Assembly: GCA_958295665.1 (NCBI GenBank)
Contig: OY282560.1
Span: forward strand, 273,718,177-273,782,176
DNA from: Tipula vernalis
Lineage: Eukaryota; Arthropoda; Insecta; Diptera; Tipulidae
DNA length: 64,000 nt
Reading direction: 5' to 3'
Both the position numbers and the translations under genes were made by a program. Of the stretch, positions 12,201-23,419 are shown in pieces; positions within the stretch are counted from its first letter, which is position 1; each line of letters starts with the position of its first letter. The notes under the pieces were generated by a model. It worked only from the letters and a program-made list of their open reading frames with translations, made no database searches and was not told the origin of the DNA.

Positions 12201-12400
12201 GTAAATTATTACTTGCAAAGGGCCGGGTAATTGACAATTCCATTACCTTAATCTCCTTTAAAATTGCTAAATAAGCTAAACAGTTCTGATATGTGGTCTC
12301 GTGGTTTGTTAATTCGTCCATTTGTAAATCATTCACGACAGCAAAAAACACAGCTGCTATAACGTTCCAACAACACCGATAACTGCTGATGCAACCAACA
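9205..12400. other. long AT-rich stretch without a supported gene
   Basis: It holds a (CT)n run at 9593-9612 and a 107-codon minus-strand frame at 10129-10452 that I do not recognise and that lacks any conserved motif. Three copies of AAAATTGTAATCATAATA follow each other at 12048-12130 with 28-33 base spacing. Nothing else is supported. Confidence 0.5.
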
Positions 12401-12407
12401 CTATCAA

Positions 12408-13557
12408 CGATTTCACCTCGATCTACTACCACAACGCCTCCAGTATTCGAGGTAAAGCTAAGGTTTTTCGTTTAGGCGTACTTGACAACGATTATGACGT
12501 CATAATAATCAGCGAGACCTAGCTTACGATAAATATGTTTTCCGAAGAATACTTCCCATCTGATAACGTCATTCATAGAAAGAATAGATACGATTTTGAC
12601 ACCAGTCGTAAGGGTGGTGGTGTTTTGATTGCGGTAAAGAATTCGGTGCCTAATGATGTGATTGCCTGTCATCCGATCCTAAACGTGATTGCTGTTCGAG
12701 TCAGATTGGCCATTAATACTTCGATTGTTGTAGTCGCCGTACTTCATCGACTCAGCTGTTATGCCTCTAGTTCGCTCTAGTGACCAACTTATCATTGTGG
12801 GCGACTTTAATTTACCCGGTATATCTTGGGACGATGTTGACGGCGTATTTTCTGCATCTTCTACCGATGAGAGGGCATTAGCTATCATCGATTATTTTGC
12901 TGGCATCTCAACTACACAGCTCAACAGAATTAGTAACAGTCGGGGCAAAATCCTTGATCTGTTATTTGCTAATGATGTTAAGCATTCCGAGATTTCTGCG
13001 TGTCCGGACTTCAGTGGTTGTGGGATCATCTACCACGTACCAATTACGATAAATATTTTTCATTCTAATTGTAAAAAGAGTTATGTTTCTAATGATTTTA
13101 ATTTTAATTTTGGAAAAGCCGACTTCACATCCTTGAATGAATTTCTCAGCATTTCTGATTGGGACTTCTTACAACGCGGTGGTGATTTGAACTGTATGGT
13201 GTTAAGTTTCAACGATCTTCTCACGTGTGTGTTATAGAAAAGCACGTTCCGCGGGTTAAAATAAATAAAATCGGCCGTCGGGAGCCATGGTATAACAATG
13301 AGTTGGTGTTGCTCGAGAAACGACGTAATAAGCTTCATTCATTGTATAAATTGCATAGTATTAAATATTATCCAGATTTTGATAGAGCCCGCAAGGAATT
13401 TAAGTGCCTAAACTGGTTCCTTTACAACAACAATGTAGTGCGAATTGAGGAAGAGTTAACATCTAGTCCTAAGGAGTTCTGGAATTTCATTAACAGCAAG
13501 AAAAAAGTAGCTAGCTTTCCGTCTTCTATGTCGTACCAGAGCTCCGTTGCTACTTAG
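12408..13557 (+). pseudogene. LINE endonuclease domain and linker (Jockey/CR1-type), broken
   Basis: Reading begins near 12410 with FTSIYYHNASSIRGKAKVFR, then NDYDVIIISET followed by a stop at about 12518 where the family has Trp. The frame continues as FSEEYFPSDNVIHRKNRYDF and GGGVLIAVK, shifts near 12760 to give IIVGDFNLPGISW (the apurinic-type endonuclease GDFN block), and later HSEISACPDFSGCGIIYHVP in place of the usual SDH region. The linker to RT follows in a third frame (13225-13557). At least one stop and two frameshifts make it dead. ORF1 is not seen, so the element is 5'-truncated. Confidence 0.85.
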
Positions 13558-15256
13558 TCAGCCCTTGGATATCTGTAATCTGTTTGCCAATTTTTTTGCG
13601 TCGCTTTATAAACCTGTTCTGTCGTCCGCTATCATATCTCCAGCTTTGCCCACCTTCGATCAATTTAATATTTTCAAGTTTACCGAGGAAGAAGTACGGG
13701 ATTGCTTGCTCCAGCTCGACGTTGGAAAGGGAGCGGGTTATGATGGCTGCCCGCCGATTCTGTTTAGGTGTTGTGCTGAAAGTTTGACCCTTTCTATTAC
13801 CTTTATATTTAATGAAAGCCTTCGTTGCGGTTTTTCCCCGATCCTTGGAAAATTTCTTGTATTCATCCAATCTTCAAGGCGAGTAGAAGAAGTGATGCGA
13901 GTAATTTTAGTAGGATCGCCATTCTTTCTGTCTTACCCAATTTGTTTGAGTCTATGGTTCATAGAATCTTGTTCTTCCATACTAAAAACTTCATTTCTCT
14001 TGTAAAACATGGATTTCATTCCGGTAGGTCTGCAGTAACTAACTTGATTTCTTTTTGTGGCGACTTATTTGATAGTTTAAATTCTAGACCTCAGCTTGAC
14101 ATTATTTATACAGACTTTGCCAAGGGTTTTGATATGATTGACCACTCTATTCCTCTTAGTAAGTTAGAGAGTCTAAATTGTCAGTTTATTCCTATTAAAT
14201 GGTTGCGTTCCTACCTCACTGATCGTTGGCATTCCGTTAGGATCTTGGGTTCTCACTCCCAATTATTTCATGTGCTAACTGGCGTGCCTCAAGGTAGTCA
14301 CATTGGACCATTGTTGTTTTCATTGTTTATCAATGATGTGGTGCAATGCTTTGAGTTCGCTAATTGCCTCCTCTTTGCAGATGACATGAAAACTTTCGCC
14401 CGGGTTTCTAGTTTGTCTGATTGTGTAGAGTTGCAGGAGGACTTAAACAGATTTTCTAGTTGGCCAATTAATAATAGATTGGCTCTGAACGTGAGCAAAT
14501 GTAAGACGCTTTCTTTTAATCGTATCCGCTCACCCATTCTTCACCAATATCAGCTGTACAATGAAGACGTTGACCGAGTCGAGTTCATTTCCGATCTTAG
14601 TGTGATTTTTGCAGCTGACGCTACATTTACCAGACATGTTAAAACCATTATTTCAAAGTTGTATATTATGTTGGGCTTTATTAAACGAAACTGTAGGGAT
14701 TTTAGGGACCCGACAACGTTGACATCACTGTATGTCTCGTTTGTTCGGTCTATTTTGAAGTATGCTTCTCCAGTTTGGGCGTCATGGATTGAGAGTGTTC
14801 AGAAGCAATTTGTTCTGTTCGCGCTCCGATGTTTGCCATCCACGCGCACTGCAGAATATGTCCTCCGACCTTATCAAGATCGATGTAATCTTTTGAAATT
14901 GCAATGTCTAGACTATCGCTGGAACGTGGCTTCCGCGCTGTACGTGCGCGATATCATTAATTCCCTTAACGATTGTACCAAGTTACTCGCACGTCTAAAA
15001 ATCTATGCTCCTGAACGCCGAATGCGTCAACGTGATGGGCTTTTATTCATTGACCTGGGGCCAACAAACTATGGTCTTTCGAAACTGATCCTGAGAATAT
15101 CACGGGTGTTCAATTCAGTTTCTCAAGTTTTCGATTTTCACTTGTCGAGAGATTTGTTCAAGAATGTTTTATTTAAGTTTTTTAACAATTGTAGTTAGCC
15201 GTAATTGTTTGTACCGATTGTAGTCACTGTAGGTATCAAATAAATAAATAAAAAAT
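13547..15256 (+). pseudogene. LINE reverse transcriptase (Jockey/CR1-type) with A-rich tail
   Basis: RT begins in the frame from 13547 (FTEEEVRDCLLQLDVGKGAG, then the CPPILF block), shifts near 13830, and then stays open for 457 codons to a TAG at 15196. Visible motifs are IIYTDFAKGFDMIDHSI (motif A), GVPQGSHIGPLLFSLFIND (motif B), LLFADDMKTFARV (catalytic FADD) and the conserved C-terminal LKIYAPERRMRQRDGLLF. The 3' end is a short TAAATAAATAAAAAA tail at 15238-15256, as expected for target-primed insertion. With the endonuclease piece it forms one 2.85-kb element. The long open RT frame suggests moderately recent insertion. Confidence 0.92.
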
Positions 15257-15624
15257 ATGGATATCCAAATTATAATTATTTAGTCACATATGATATGTTG
15301 TTTTTTACGATACATTGTATGTAAAACATACAAATCTTGCTAACATTTATTGATGTTATTGTTTAACAAGTATTTGTTTCAAAATTAGAGCCATCCTGGC
15401 TTGAAATACTTGTCAAGGTTGCAAGAGATTCCTTGAAAATTAACTGTGAATAGTGTAAGAATTTGAACAGGACTAAGAGTATATAAGGAACTTGAATTCA
15501 CTGGAATTTTATTATGATGAAGAATTTCGTTGTAGATATAGATTTTGTAAGTACCTTTTTTTTGTATTGTTGGCATAATTAAAAGCGATTTGTCCCATGC
15601 TGATATGCGAGGTCTTCCTTTTTG

Positions 15625-16260
15625 TGTCGAGGATCAGTTATTGATAGCGTTGAGATACTACGCTACGAACAGTTTTCAAAATTAGCACCGTAAAAAAAGT
15701 TAATCTTTCACAAGTTGATAGATGGAACACAATTCCAGTACTTTCACCCGGTGGAGCTAGCTCTGAACTTTTCCGGAATAGAAAGGGGTGGTTTTCCATA
15801 AACTGCCAGGTCGTGTGTGACGCAGATTTTAAAATAATTGACTTGACTGCTAGGTATTTTTGTTCAAATCATTGATGTCTGCGTAACATTAACATTTGTT
15901 TTTATTTTTAATTTAGATGGCATGGATCAGCACGCATGACCAAACTATTTTTAATTTTTCGTTATTGAAAATAAAATTAGAAAACGGAGAGTTTGACGAC
16001 CGATTTTTGCTTGGTGATAGTGGATATACCAACAAAAATTACCTGTTGACTCCAATACGAAACCCCTGTACCGAGATGGATAAAATATACAACATAAAGC
16101 ACAAGCATGAGAAATTTAGTGGAAAGATGTATTAGACAGTCGGTTTCGCATATCCAATACATTAAAATTGATTGCAGCTACCGCCGTATTGCACAATATT
16201 TCAATATTAAAAAGAGAGCCACCACCTTCTGAACCGGAGATAGAGGTCCCTCTTATTTAA
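15625..16260 (+). pseudogene. PIF/Harbinger transposase remnant with an intron
   Basis: The pieces in order are EDQLLIALRYYATNSF (15629 on), LFRNRKGWFSINCQVVCDAD (with the first catalytic aspartate), a 63-bp intron at 15854-15916 (GT...TTTAG), then after rejoining RWHGS, a 2-base frameshift, THDQTIFNFSLL, LLGDSGYTNKNYLLTPI (second aspartate) and YNIKHKH. After another break comes LKLIAATAVLHNISILKR and a stop at 16258. These are the DDE_Tnp_4/HARBI1 blocks in order. The VERTFG block with the catalytic glutamate is not visible, so it is inactive. The intron supports an originally spliced gene. Confidence 0.88.
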
Positions 16261-16819
16261 AACGGACCAGTAACAACTGCCCGTAATGCGATGGAAAGTT
16301 TTCCTGATGACAGAACAACTTTCTTATGTATACTTAATTCAAATATTCAATTACACAATCTTGATTAAAATTAGAACATTAAATAATTTCATAGCTACTG
16401 ACGAACAGTAGAATTAAATAAAATTTCAAAAAGGGAAACAAAAAAAATATTTACTGTTCAAAGAACTTATGATAAAAGTACTAAATAAATATATAAATTT
16501 ACAAACTAAATTTACAAATTTAAACAAATTATTTTTTTTGGTATAGGGCTCTTTATTTTTGTAGATTTAAACTTGAGCTTTCAATCCCAATTCGGGATCA
16601 TTATCAAAAGCATAATGAAATTATTTTCAAAATGAGTTCCTTTTTATATAAAAATTCGACATAAAACAATCAAACATTTGTTACTAAAAACCGATTTTTC
16701 ATGGAAACGCAAAGCCTAGACAATTTTTTTTCGAAAAAAAAATTTTTCTTGGCTAAAGCGATTCCATGTAGAAAGGTTGTACAATTAAATAAAAATAAAA
16801 TGAGTATGAGACAAAAAAC

Positions 16820-17413
16820 TTATATAAATACATCATACGAGTTGCCAATATAAGCATAATATTCCACAATATTAATTGAATTTGTACTTGATTTAATATG
16901 TAACATTTCCAAAATCGATCTTTTCCTAAAATTGGTTTGTTTATCGAGAATTTTGACGTTATCTAAATTGATTGAATGATTTGAATTTTTCAGATGCCGG
17001 GTAAGTGCGCTAATATTTGAATTTAGATCTTTGTTGGTGTCATATCTGTGTTGATAAATTCTTTTTTCCAAAAATTGTTCTGTCTGACCAGTATACGTAG
17101 CGTTGCAACTACAACGAACTTGGTAAACCACATTTGATTGTTTTTTTAAAGGAACCTTGTCTTTAATTTTGAAAAAAATGTTTCCATTTAGACTTGTTGC
17201 TGCACATCCCACAATTTTGAAATTATAATTTTGGAACAGACGTTTTATTTTTTCATAAAGGTTTTTTATATATGGAATGGCCAAAAAGTTTGTGATTTCA
17301 TTTTCTGGTCTAGATATCGTATTTCTATGAAAATTTCTTGTTTTCCAAATTACATTTTTTATTAATTTTTCGGGGTATTGGTTAAGCACTAATGTATCTT
17401 TAAGAATTTTTAA
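16820..17413 (-). pseudogene. Penelope GIY-YIG endonuclease domain
   Basis: The frame from 17413 down to 16820 (about 198 codons) includes VVYQVRCSC followed by ATYTGQTEQFLEKRIYQHR, the GIY-YIG nuclease core with its catalytic Arg and the Penelope-specific CxC. A later LTRHLKNSNHSINLDNVKIL matches the end of the domain. In working elements it is fused to the RT; here a one-base frameshift near 17405-17415 separates them. The stop at 16820 lies about 90 bases inside the left terminal repeat. Apart from the frameshift the domain looks complete. Confidence 0.88.
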
Positions 17414-19010
17414 ATTTTGTTTGTGAAAGTATCGGAAAGCTTTATAATTTTTTGGGTTAAAATTTTTATAGTGTTAATTTTATAAGTGATGGGGAGCCAA
17501 GAATGAAAATTTATATATCTGCCTGACCAGGTATCTTTATGATACCAATTACAAGAAATTTTGCCATTTGGTTCGTGAATTAGCAAAATGTCCAAAAAAG
17601 CAATTTTGTTATCCACTTCTTTTTCTAAAGTAAATTTTATTTTATTATTTGCTGAATTAAACGCTTCTAAAAAATAATCGATTTTATCTATCGGTACCAC
17701 AGTAATTATGTCGTCCACATATCTAAAGTAGAATAAAGGTTGAAAGTCTAAAGAGTTTAACACTGAATTTTCTAAATTTTCCATTACTAAATTTGCTAAT
17801 ATGGGACTTATGGGAGAACCCATAGGGGAGCCAAAAGTTTGTTTATAAATTTTATTATCAAATGAAAATTCCGAATTGTTTAAAACGATATCTAAAGCAG
17901 TAAAAAATTGAATTTTTGTTAATTTTGATTTAGAATTTTTATTGATATTTCTCCAATTTTGACTGATAATATTTCGTACAATTTGGCTATCAACATTTGT
18001 AAATAAAGATTTAACATCTAAAGAAATTAGCATGGAATTTGGCGGGATCGTAACGTTATTAATTTTGTTTTTGAAATCTTCAGAATTTTGAATAAATGAA
18101 TTAGTTTTTCCTAAACTTGGTTTAATAATATTGCCTAAAAATGATAATAACGAGTATGTCGGGCTATTTATCGAACTTATAATTGGTCTGTATGGTACAT
18201 TGGGTTTATGAATTTTTGGTAACCCATATAATTTTGGAATCACTGCTGTATAATTTGTAAGTTCCTTCTTTGTCGCCAAATCGATATTGCCAAATTCCTC
18301 CCATTCTTTTACTACTGAGTTAATTTTTGTCTGTATCGGCGTAGAATTGTCTTTATAAATTTGTACGTACGTCGAGGTGTCATGGAGTAAGTCATACATT
18401 TTTTCCGTGTAGTCCGTCCGTAATGTCAAAACCGTTACGTTTCCTTTGTCAGCTTTTGTCACTAAAATGTCTGGATTGTCTTTCAAAAACGTCTTCGTTT
18501 GATTTACGTATGTCATAATTCTCTTTTCTTTTGGTGTCAAATTTTGAAGGTTTGTGCTGTTTTTGTAATTTGTCAAAATACTTATAAAATTGTTTCGAAT
18601 ATGAATACGATCGTTGTCTTCTAAATTAAAAATGGCACTTTCAACGACTGAAATAATTTTGAAAAAAGGCACCGCAGTACCAATGGTAGGTGGGCAAAAA
18701 GTATTTCCTAAACTTAATACGAATTTTACATGTGTAGGTAGATCGATGTTGGAAATATTGACTAGCCATTTATCGCTAGTACAAAATAAACCGTTTAGTA
18801 TAAATAAACCGCTAGTACAAAATAAAATTTTGTTTTTTGTCTCACCTTAATTTTATCGAAATGGTAATTGAACGTTGAAACTGCTCTACGATGAAATTCT
18901 TCAAAAATATTGCTGGGTAGACCATCTTGAAGAGCACGGCTTAGTGACATCAGATTCGTTTTCGTGAATCGAATCTCTTTTATCGTAGCTGCAATTTCTT
19001 CATTGATCAC
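17410..19010 (-). pseudogene. Penelope reverse transcriptase
   Basis: A 420-codon frame (17410-18672) carries the Penelope RT blocks: TKADKGNVTVLT, PKLYGLPKIHKPNVPYRPI, LISLDVKSLFTNVD (motif A), GSPMGSPISPILANLVMEN (motif B), FYFRYVDDIITV (catalytic YVDD) and IAFLDILLI. The reading continues upstream without a stop through SDKWLVNISNIDLPTHVKFV. The N-terminal region (18795-19010) includes HFDKIKVRQKTKF and is thrown out of frame by a local duplication at 18774-18833. The catalytic core appears intact, unlike the other retroelements here, suggesting a fairly young copy. Confidence 0.92.
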
Positions 19011-19177
19011 TCCGAAAACAAATTTATTTTACAACCGTTGGAAGACTTCTTTATTAATGTTAAAATGGTTCTTTAACTTTTCGAAAAAAAATTGTCTAGG
19101 CTTTGCGTTTCCATGAAAAATCGGTTTTTAGTAACAAATGTTTGACTGTTTTATGTCGAATTTTTATATGAAAAGGA

Positions 19178-20800
19178 AGGGATATGTGAAGCAATCGTTT
19201 TTAAAATTACTTAGACTTTTCTTAGATTGTACATTAGGATTTAATGAGTTTCAAAGTTTAATACCCCGCACAAAAAAAGATGACTCACGTGCTTTAGTTT
19301 TGCAATTTGTAGGAAGACTGATATTAGATGTACGAGTCGATCTAAAAAATTTAATCAAATTTAAGAGATACATGGGATTTCTACAATAAATTATTTTATA
19401 AAGGAAAATAACTGTTGTGAACTCTAAATGATATAAATCACACACCAATATTAAACGAGTATAACTTGAAATTGAATCGGCTCTCTTTCTGTTGTATATA
19501 TACCGAGCACAAGAATTAAAAGTGATATTTAATTTTCTGAATGAGGACTTAGAGCAACCAGAATAAATAGGGGCACAGTAGGTTAAATGCGGTATAACTA
19601 ATGATCGTATTAATTTCAGCTTATTCATTTCAGTTTGTTATTCATCAATAACCCCAAGTTCCTAACCGTAAATCCACAATCTCAATATTCGCATTGCCAA
19701 TTTTGATAATATAATGCCGAAGGTTGGATAAAATTACTTTATTACTAATTACGAACATGGTTTTGGATTTTAAGGGGTTGATTTTAATATGATTGTTATT
19801 GCTCCAAATTAAAATTCTTTCAAGTGTATCGTTTATTCTCAGTACGCAAGCATTCATATCGCTAACTACTGCTGAGTCATATAGATTTGCAAATCATCTG
19901 CAAAAATATGAAAGTTTACCGGAGCTACGCTGTTTCTGATATCATTTATAAACTTCATAAATAACAAAGGGCCCAAGATTGAAACCTGAGGAACACCAGA
20001 AGTCAATAAACTTTCATTGGAAAATTTTTCATTCAATTTGACAATTTGATACCTATCCGATAGGTATGAAGCCAAAAGCTTAATCGCAGAATGGGAAAAA
20101 TTAAAGTTTGAGCGCAACTTATGCAGCAGAACTTTATAGTTAACACTGTCAAAAGCTTTAGAAAAATCTAGAGACACAAGCAAAGGCACTTTACGTTCTG
20201 CAACAGATGAACTCAAATCATCTATAATTTTAATTAATGCAGAAGTTGTACTATGTCTTTCTCGAAACCCGGACTGAAGATCATCAATTAAGCCAAAACT
20301 AGAAATATGATTCATCATCTGAAACTTCATAATTTTTTCAATTACCTTAGATAAGCAAGGAAGTATAATGATTGGTCGAAAGTCTTAAATAGTTTCAGGC
20401 TTAGGTACCTTCTCAACAGGGGTTATATGTGCAATCTTCCACCTCGTCGGAAAAACAGATTTAATCAATGCAATGTTAATTATGTTTGTTAAAACAGTGC
20501 TTATTGACGGTAAAAAGTCGAATGAAACCTATAGGGATACTGTCAGAACCTTGTGCTTCAGATTGAATATCATCAATTGCATTACATACTTCCATAATGG
20601 AAGCATTCCCAAAATAAAAACATTGATTATCAGTTGATGAAATAGCAGAATTCATAAGAAATTGATTTTGCACAGCTACCTGGGAGCATTTTTCAAAATG
20701 ATTTGAGAACTCAGTAACTGAAAAATCTGACACGGCAGTTCGTTTGGTTTTTGAAAGATCATATGGTATTTTTGGAAGTTCCGCCAAAAAATCCTATATT
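19178..20800 (-). pseudogene. 5'-truncated LINE (Jockey-type) RT remnant
   Basis: From high to low coordinates: linker/RT start at 20787 (LPKIPYDLSKTKRT, later EAQGSDSIPIGFI), then FRPIIILPCLSKVIEKIM near 20400-20330, the frame 19866-20330 with SGFRERHSTTSAL, VSLDFSKAFDSVNYKVLL (motif A), LTSGVPQVSILGPLLF (motif B, with Q-V in place of Q-G) and FADDLQIY (catalytic FADD), and two more frames to about 19190 with ILIWSNNNHIKINPLKSK and LVIPHLTYCAPIYSG. Several frameshifts and stops break it. No endonuclease precedes it. The C-terminal reading runs straight into the Penelope right repeat. Confidence 0.9.
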
Positions 20801-20879
20801 GGGTATAATTTCCTTCATCATTCTATTTTTTAAATTTTCTGATAATTTAATCCTATGAGCTCGTGTAGGGGATTTTAAA

Positions 20880-21345
20880 ATATTGAAGCGAGATCCTGAT
20901 CCGCCGATAGTGCTGGTGATATGCTTAAACTGGTGCTGTTGGATGCTACGTTGGATTTAGCCGCCGTTTCTTCATTCGTGTCCAAATTTATCTTATTTGC
21001 TTATTTTCAACATTGACAGCAAGATCGAATTTCTCGTCGAGATATTCTTCAACACAATCATCTTCAATTAATGTATTTTTAACTTCAAATAATGCATCAG
21101 AAGAATCAATGTTGCTCAAAGGGCAAACCGAGTCTTCCACGAAGGAATACAGCGGATTATTTTCACTTGACCTGGGTTTATATTGGCCACCACCAGTCTT
21201 GAATTTTTCGGCGTTTTCCTCTGCTTAAAGCATTATATTTTTGGTAATGGATTTCCATGTTTCATTTTTTTTATTATTTAGAAGTAACTACATTTTTGTG
21301 TTTTTCTACGACACTAAATAAACTTTCTATTTCTTCCTCACTCAT
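20880..21345 (-). pseudogene. Myb/SANT-like DNA-binding protein remnant (Harbinger accessory type)
   Basis: From 21345 the minus strand reads MSEEEIESLFSVVEKHKN, then in a shifted frame ETWKSITKNIM, then AEENAEKFKTGGGQYKPRSS, an acidic stretch, and after another shift SADQDLASIF. A helix-rich N-terminus, a TW-SI segment and a K-TGGG motif are the hallmarks of the Myb/SANT-like proteins of animal Harbinger elements, which help the transposase reach DNA. The central trihelix is largely deleted. It lies convergent with the Harbinger transposase remnant at 15.6-16.3 kb and may be from the same insertion. Confidence 0.7.
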
Positions 21346-21359
21346 TTTTCTTCATTTAG

Positions 21360-22030
21360 ATTCCATTTTTAAAATAATCTATAATTTCAGAAAACAACCA
21401 AAAAATTATTAATTGGCACTCGACATACACAAAAGTTTTGAAAACTGAAACATCAAAATATCAAAATTAACAACAACAACTTTTTTATTGTCTGATTTAG
21501 ACACCAAAAACAGAAGACAAAACAGAGGATAAAAAAAATCCACCGATTACTTTTCGTAATCCGAAAATTAATCTTCTATCCGTGTTCATAAAATCGGGCC
21601 ACAGTATCCTGGAGCATGATTTGGAAAAAATTGAATTATCATCCGAAAGCAGAATTTCTACATCTTACCTTCAGGCGATTAAGCGGCGCGTTGAATATCT
21701 GGAGCAACACCATCATAACAATTGCAAGTATCGTTGTTAGTATTGTGAATACCTGTTTAGAATTAAATATCAACATGGTAAACCGCTCAACATAGTATAT
21801 GTCAAGTTCTGCAATCGCCAAATAAAACAAAAAATATTGCAGACCAACAGGAAAAAAGTTTATCTGGAACTAACTGTGGATTGGATTTCCGCCGCCAAAT
21901 GCTCATTAATACAAGTTTGTGTCACATACGTAGACAACTGTTTCAGCAAACGAGGCATGCGAAAAACAAAAAGAAGTTCAAATAATCGTCGATCCGTAAC
22001 GGTAAAATATTTTTAATTTTAAATATGAAA
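21360..22030. other. spacer, no gene seen
   Basis: AT-rich with no recognised coding family; it may include the outer part of the Harbinger element, whose terminal repeats I could not find. Confidence 0.45.
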
Positions 22031-22035
22031 TTAAT

Positions 22036-22459
22036 CTGAAAATTGTAAGAGAATTTAATCCAATTTCGAACTGAAGAGCCTATGATTAAGAAAAATCAAC
22101 CCTCTCAACAGGCCATGGCTACTGGACTAGTTCTACCGACAGTTTTACATTCTATATATAGAATGTATTGTGTACAGGTTGTATTAGCGAATTTTACTAA
22201 TACAACCAAATTCCATTACAACTTTTCTTCATCACATTTAACGTTGCTGTTGAAAATGTGACGAAGGAAAGTTGGAAAAGAATTTGGCTATATTAGTATA
22301 ATTCGCTAATACAACCTTTTACACTATACATTCTATATATAAAATTTAAATTTGTGATTGCAACCAGTCCAGCGGCCATGGCCTGATGAGAGGATTGATT
22401 TTTTCATAGTCTTAGGCTCATCAGTTCGGAACTGGATTAAATTCTCTTACAATTTTCAG
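22036..22459. mobile_element. foldback MITE, about 205-bp arms
   Basis: Bases 22036-22239 and 22253-22459 are reverse complements along almost their whole length, leaving a loop of about 13 bases. Both ends are CTGAAAATTGTAAGAGAATT or its complement, and both arms contain GGCCATGGC and TTGTATTAGCGAATT. Arms differ at perhaps one base in eight. No coding content is seen. The perfect outer 23 bases suggest these are the element ends; a target duplication was not obvious. Confidence 0.9.
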
Positions 22460-23099
22460 AAAAATATTTACTTCAATATTAAAAAATACATAAATATAAT
22501 GAGAACCTGTCTATCTATGGGGTTGTTAAATAATTGTTCTTAATACTAATATAGTTCTACATGTTATTTGTAAAACACATCAAAATGGTCTTAGGACCAG
22601 TTTGTGATAGTTTTTGTTTTTTTGGTTTATTAAAGCTTATTTATTAATCCAATCACTGCAACAGATTTGTCACCTCTTCAGTTGACTCTTCATCTAATTG
22701 TAACAATAATTTTAAGTTTTGGATCATTCGTCCAAATGCTCGCAACATGCGGAGAAATATCGATTCTACATTTGCTCATTTTGGTTCTTATGAAATACTG
22801 CCTAATTTAATATTTTTTTGAGAGGTTTGACAGACAAGTGGCGAAATTACTTCATACGACTGCAATAACTATACTACTCTTGATGATTGTAACAATGAGT
22901 ACTCTTCTGAGAGTATGGTTGATTACATTAAAAGCGAATATAGATTTAAATCTCTTTTCCAACAATTATATATGACCTATATTTTGCAGATATATACATA
23001 TATGTATGACTATTAACCTAAATAGGAGGTGTTTTGCTTGTCTGTGCCTTTAAAGGTTTAATTTTTGATCTCTAGTAATGATTTTACTGAGGAATTTTC

Positions 23100-23410
23100 G
23101 AGGTATCCTGCACGTTCATCGAGAGATATATAAGCACTTAACGCTAGCTGCAGAAAAAAATCATCACACTTATAATTTGCGGAGTAGGCAGCCTCGATTC
23201 GTTATTGGACAGAAAATTTTTTGTTAGAGATTTCACTCAGAGCAACGCGTCTAGACGTTTCAATGCCAAATTAGCTCCAAAATACGTTAAAGCTATAGAA
23301 TCACGAAATTCATAGAAGAGTGGCGTGTGAGTTGATAGACTACAACGGCAACCCAATCGGAATTTACTATTTCAAAGATTTAAAAATTTATGGCGAATAT
23401 TTTATTAAAA
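23100..23410 (+). pseudogene. Ty3/gypsy integrase C-terminal fragment
   Basis: On the plus strand one frame gives REIYKHLTLAAEKNHHTYN, then LRSRQPRFVIGQKIF; after a one-base shift, RDFTQSNASRRFNAKLAPKY, and after another, ELIDYNGNPIGIYYFKDLK. This matches the tail of Ty3/gypsy integrases just before the 3' LTR: a Tyr-Asn-Leu-Arg linker, VG-x-VW, a QSNA-FNAKLAPK block and a closing G-P-x-G-x-YH-KDLK. It belongs to a different lineage from the 6.4-9.2 kb element. No preceding catalytic core was found. Confidence 0.8.
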
Positions 23411-23419
23411 ATACTGGAA

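Larger units (their letters stand above)
16638..19177 (-). mobile_element. Penelope-like element with inverted terminal repeats
   Basis: Bases 16638-16733 and 19081-19177 are near-perfect reverse complements (about 96 bp; both contain TAGTAACAAATGTTTGA or its complement and the word GTCTAGGCTTTGCGTTTCC). Between them on the minus strand lie an RT frame and a GIY-YIG endonuclease frame, the defining pair of Penelope-like elements. Such elements are known to carry direct or inverted terminal repeats (pLTRs). A short duplication, CGCTAGTACAAAATAAA, lies at 18774-18833 inside the N-terminal coding part. It sits between a Harbinger transposase remnant and a truncated LINE. Confidence 0.88.

Noticed and set aside
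14298..14537. 79-codon minus-strand frame
   Set aside because: Shadow of the LINE reverse transcriptase on the plus strand.
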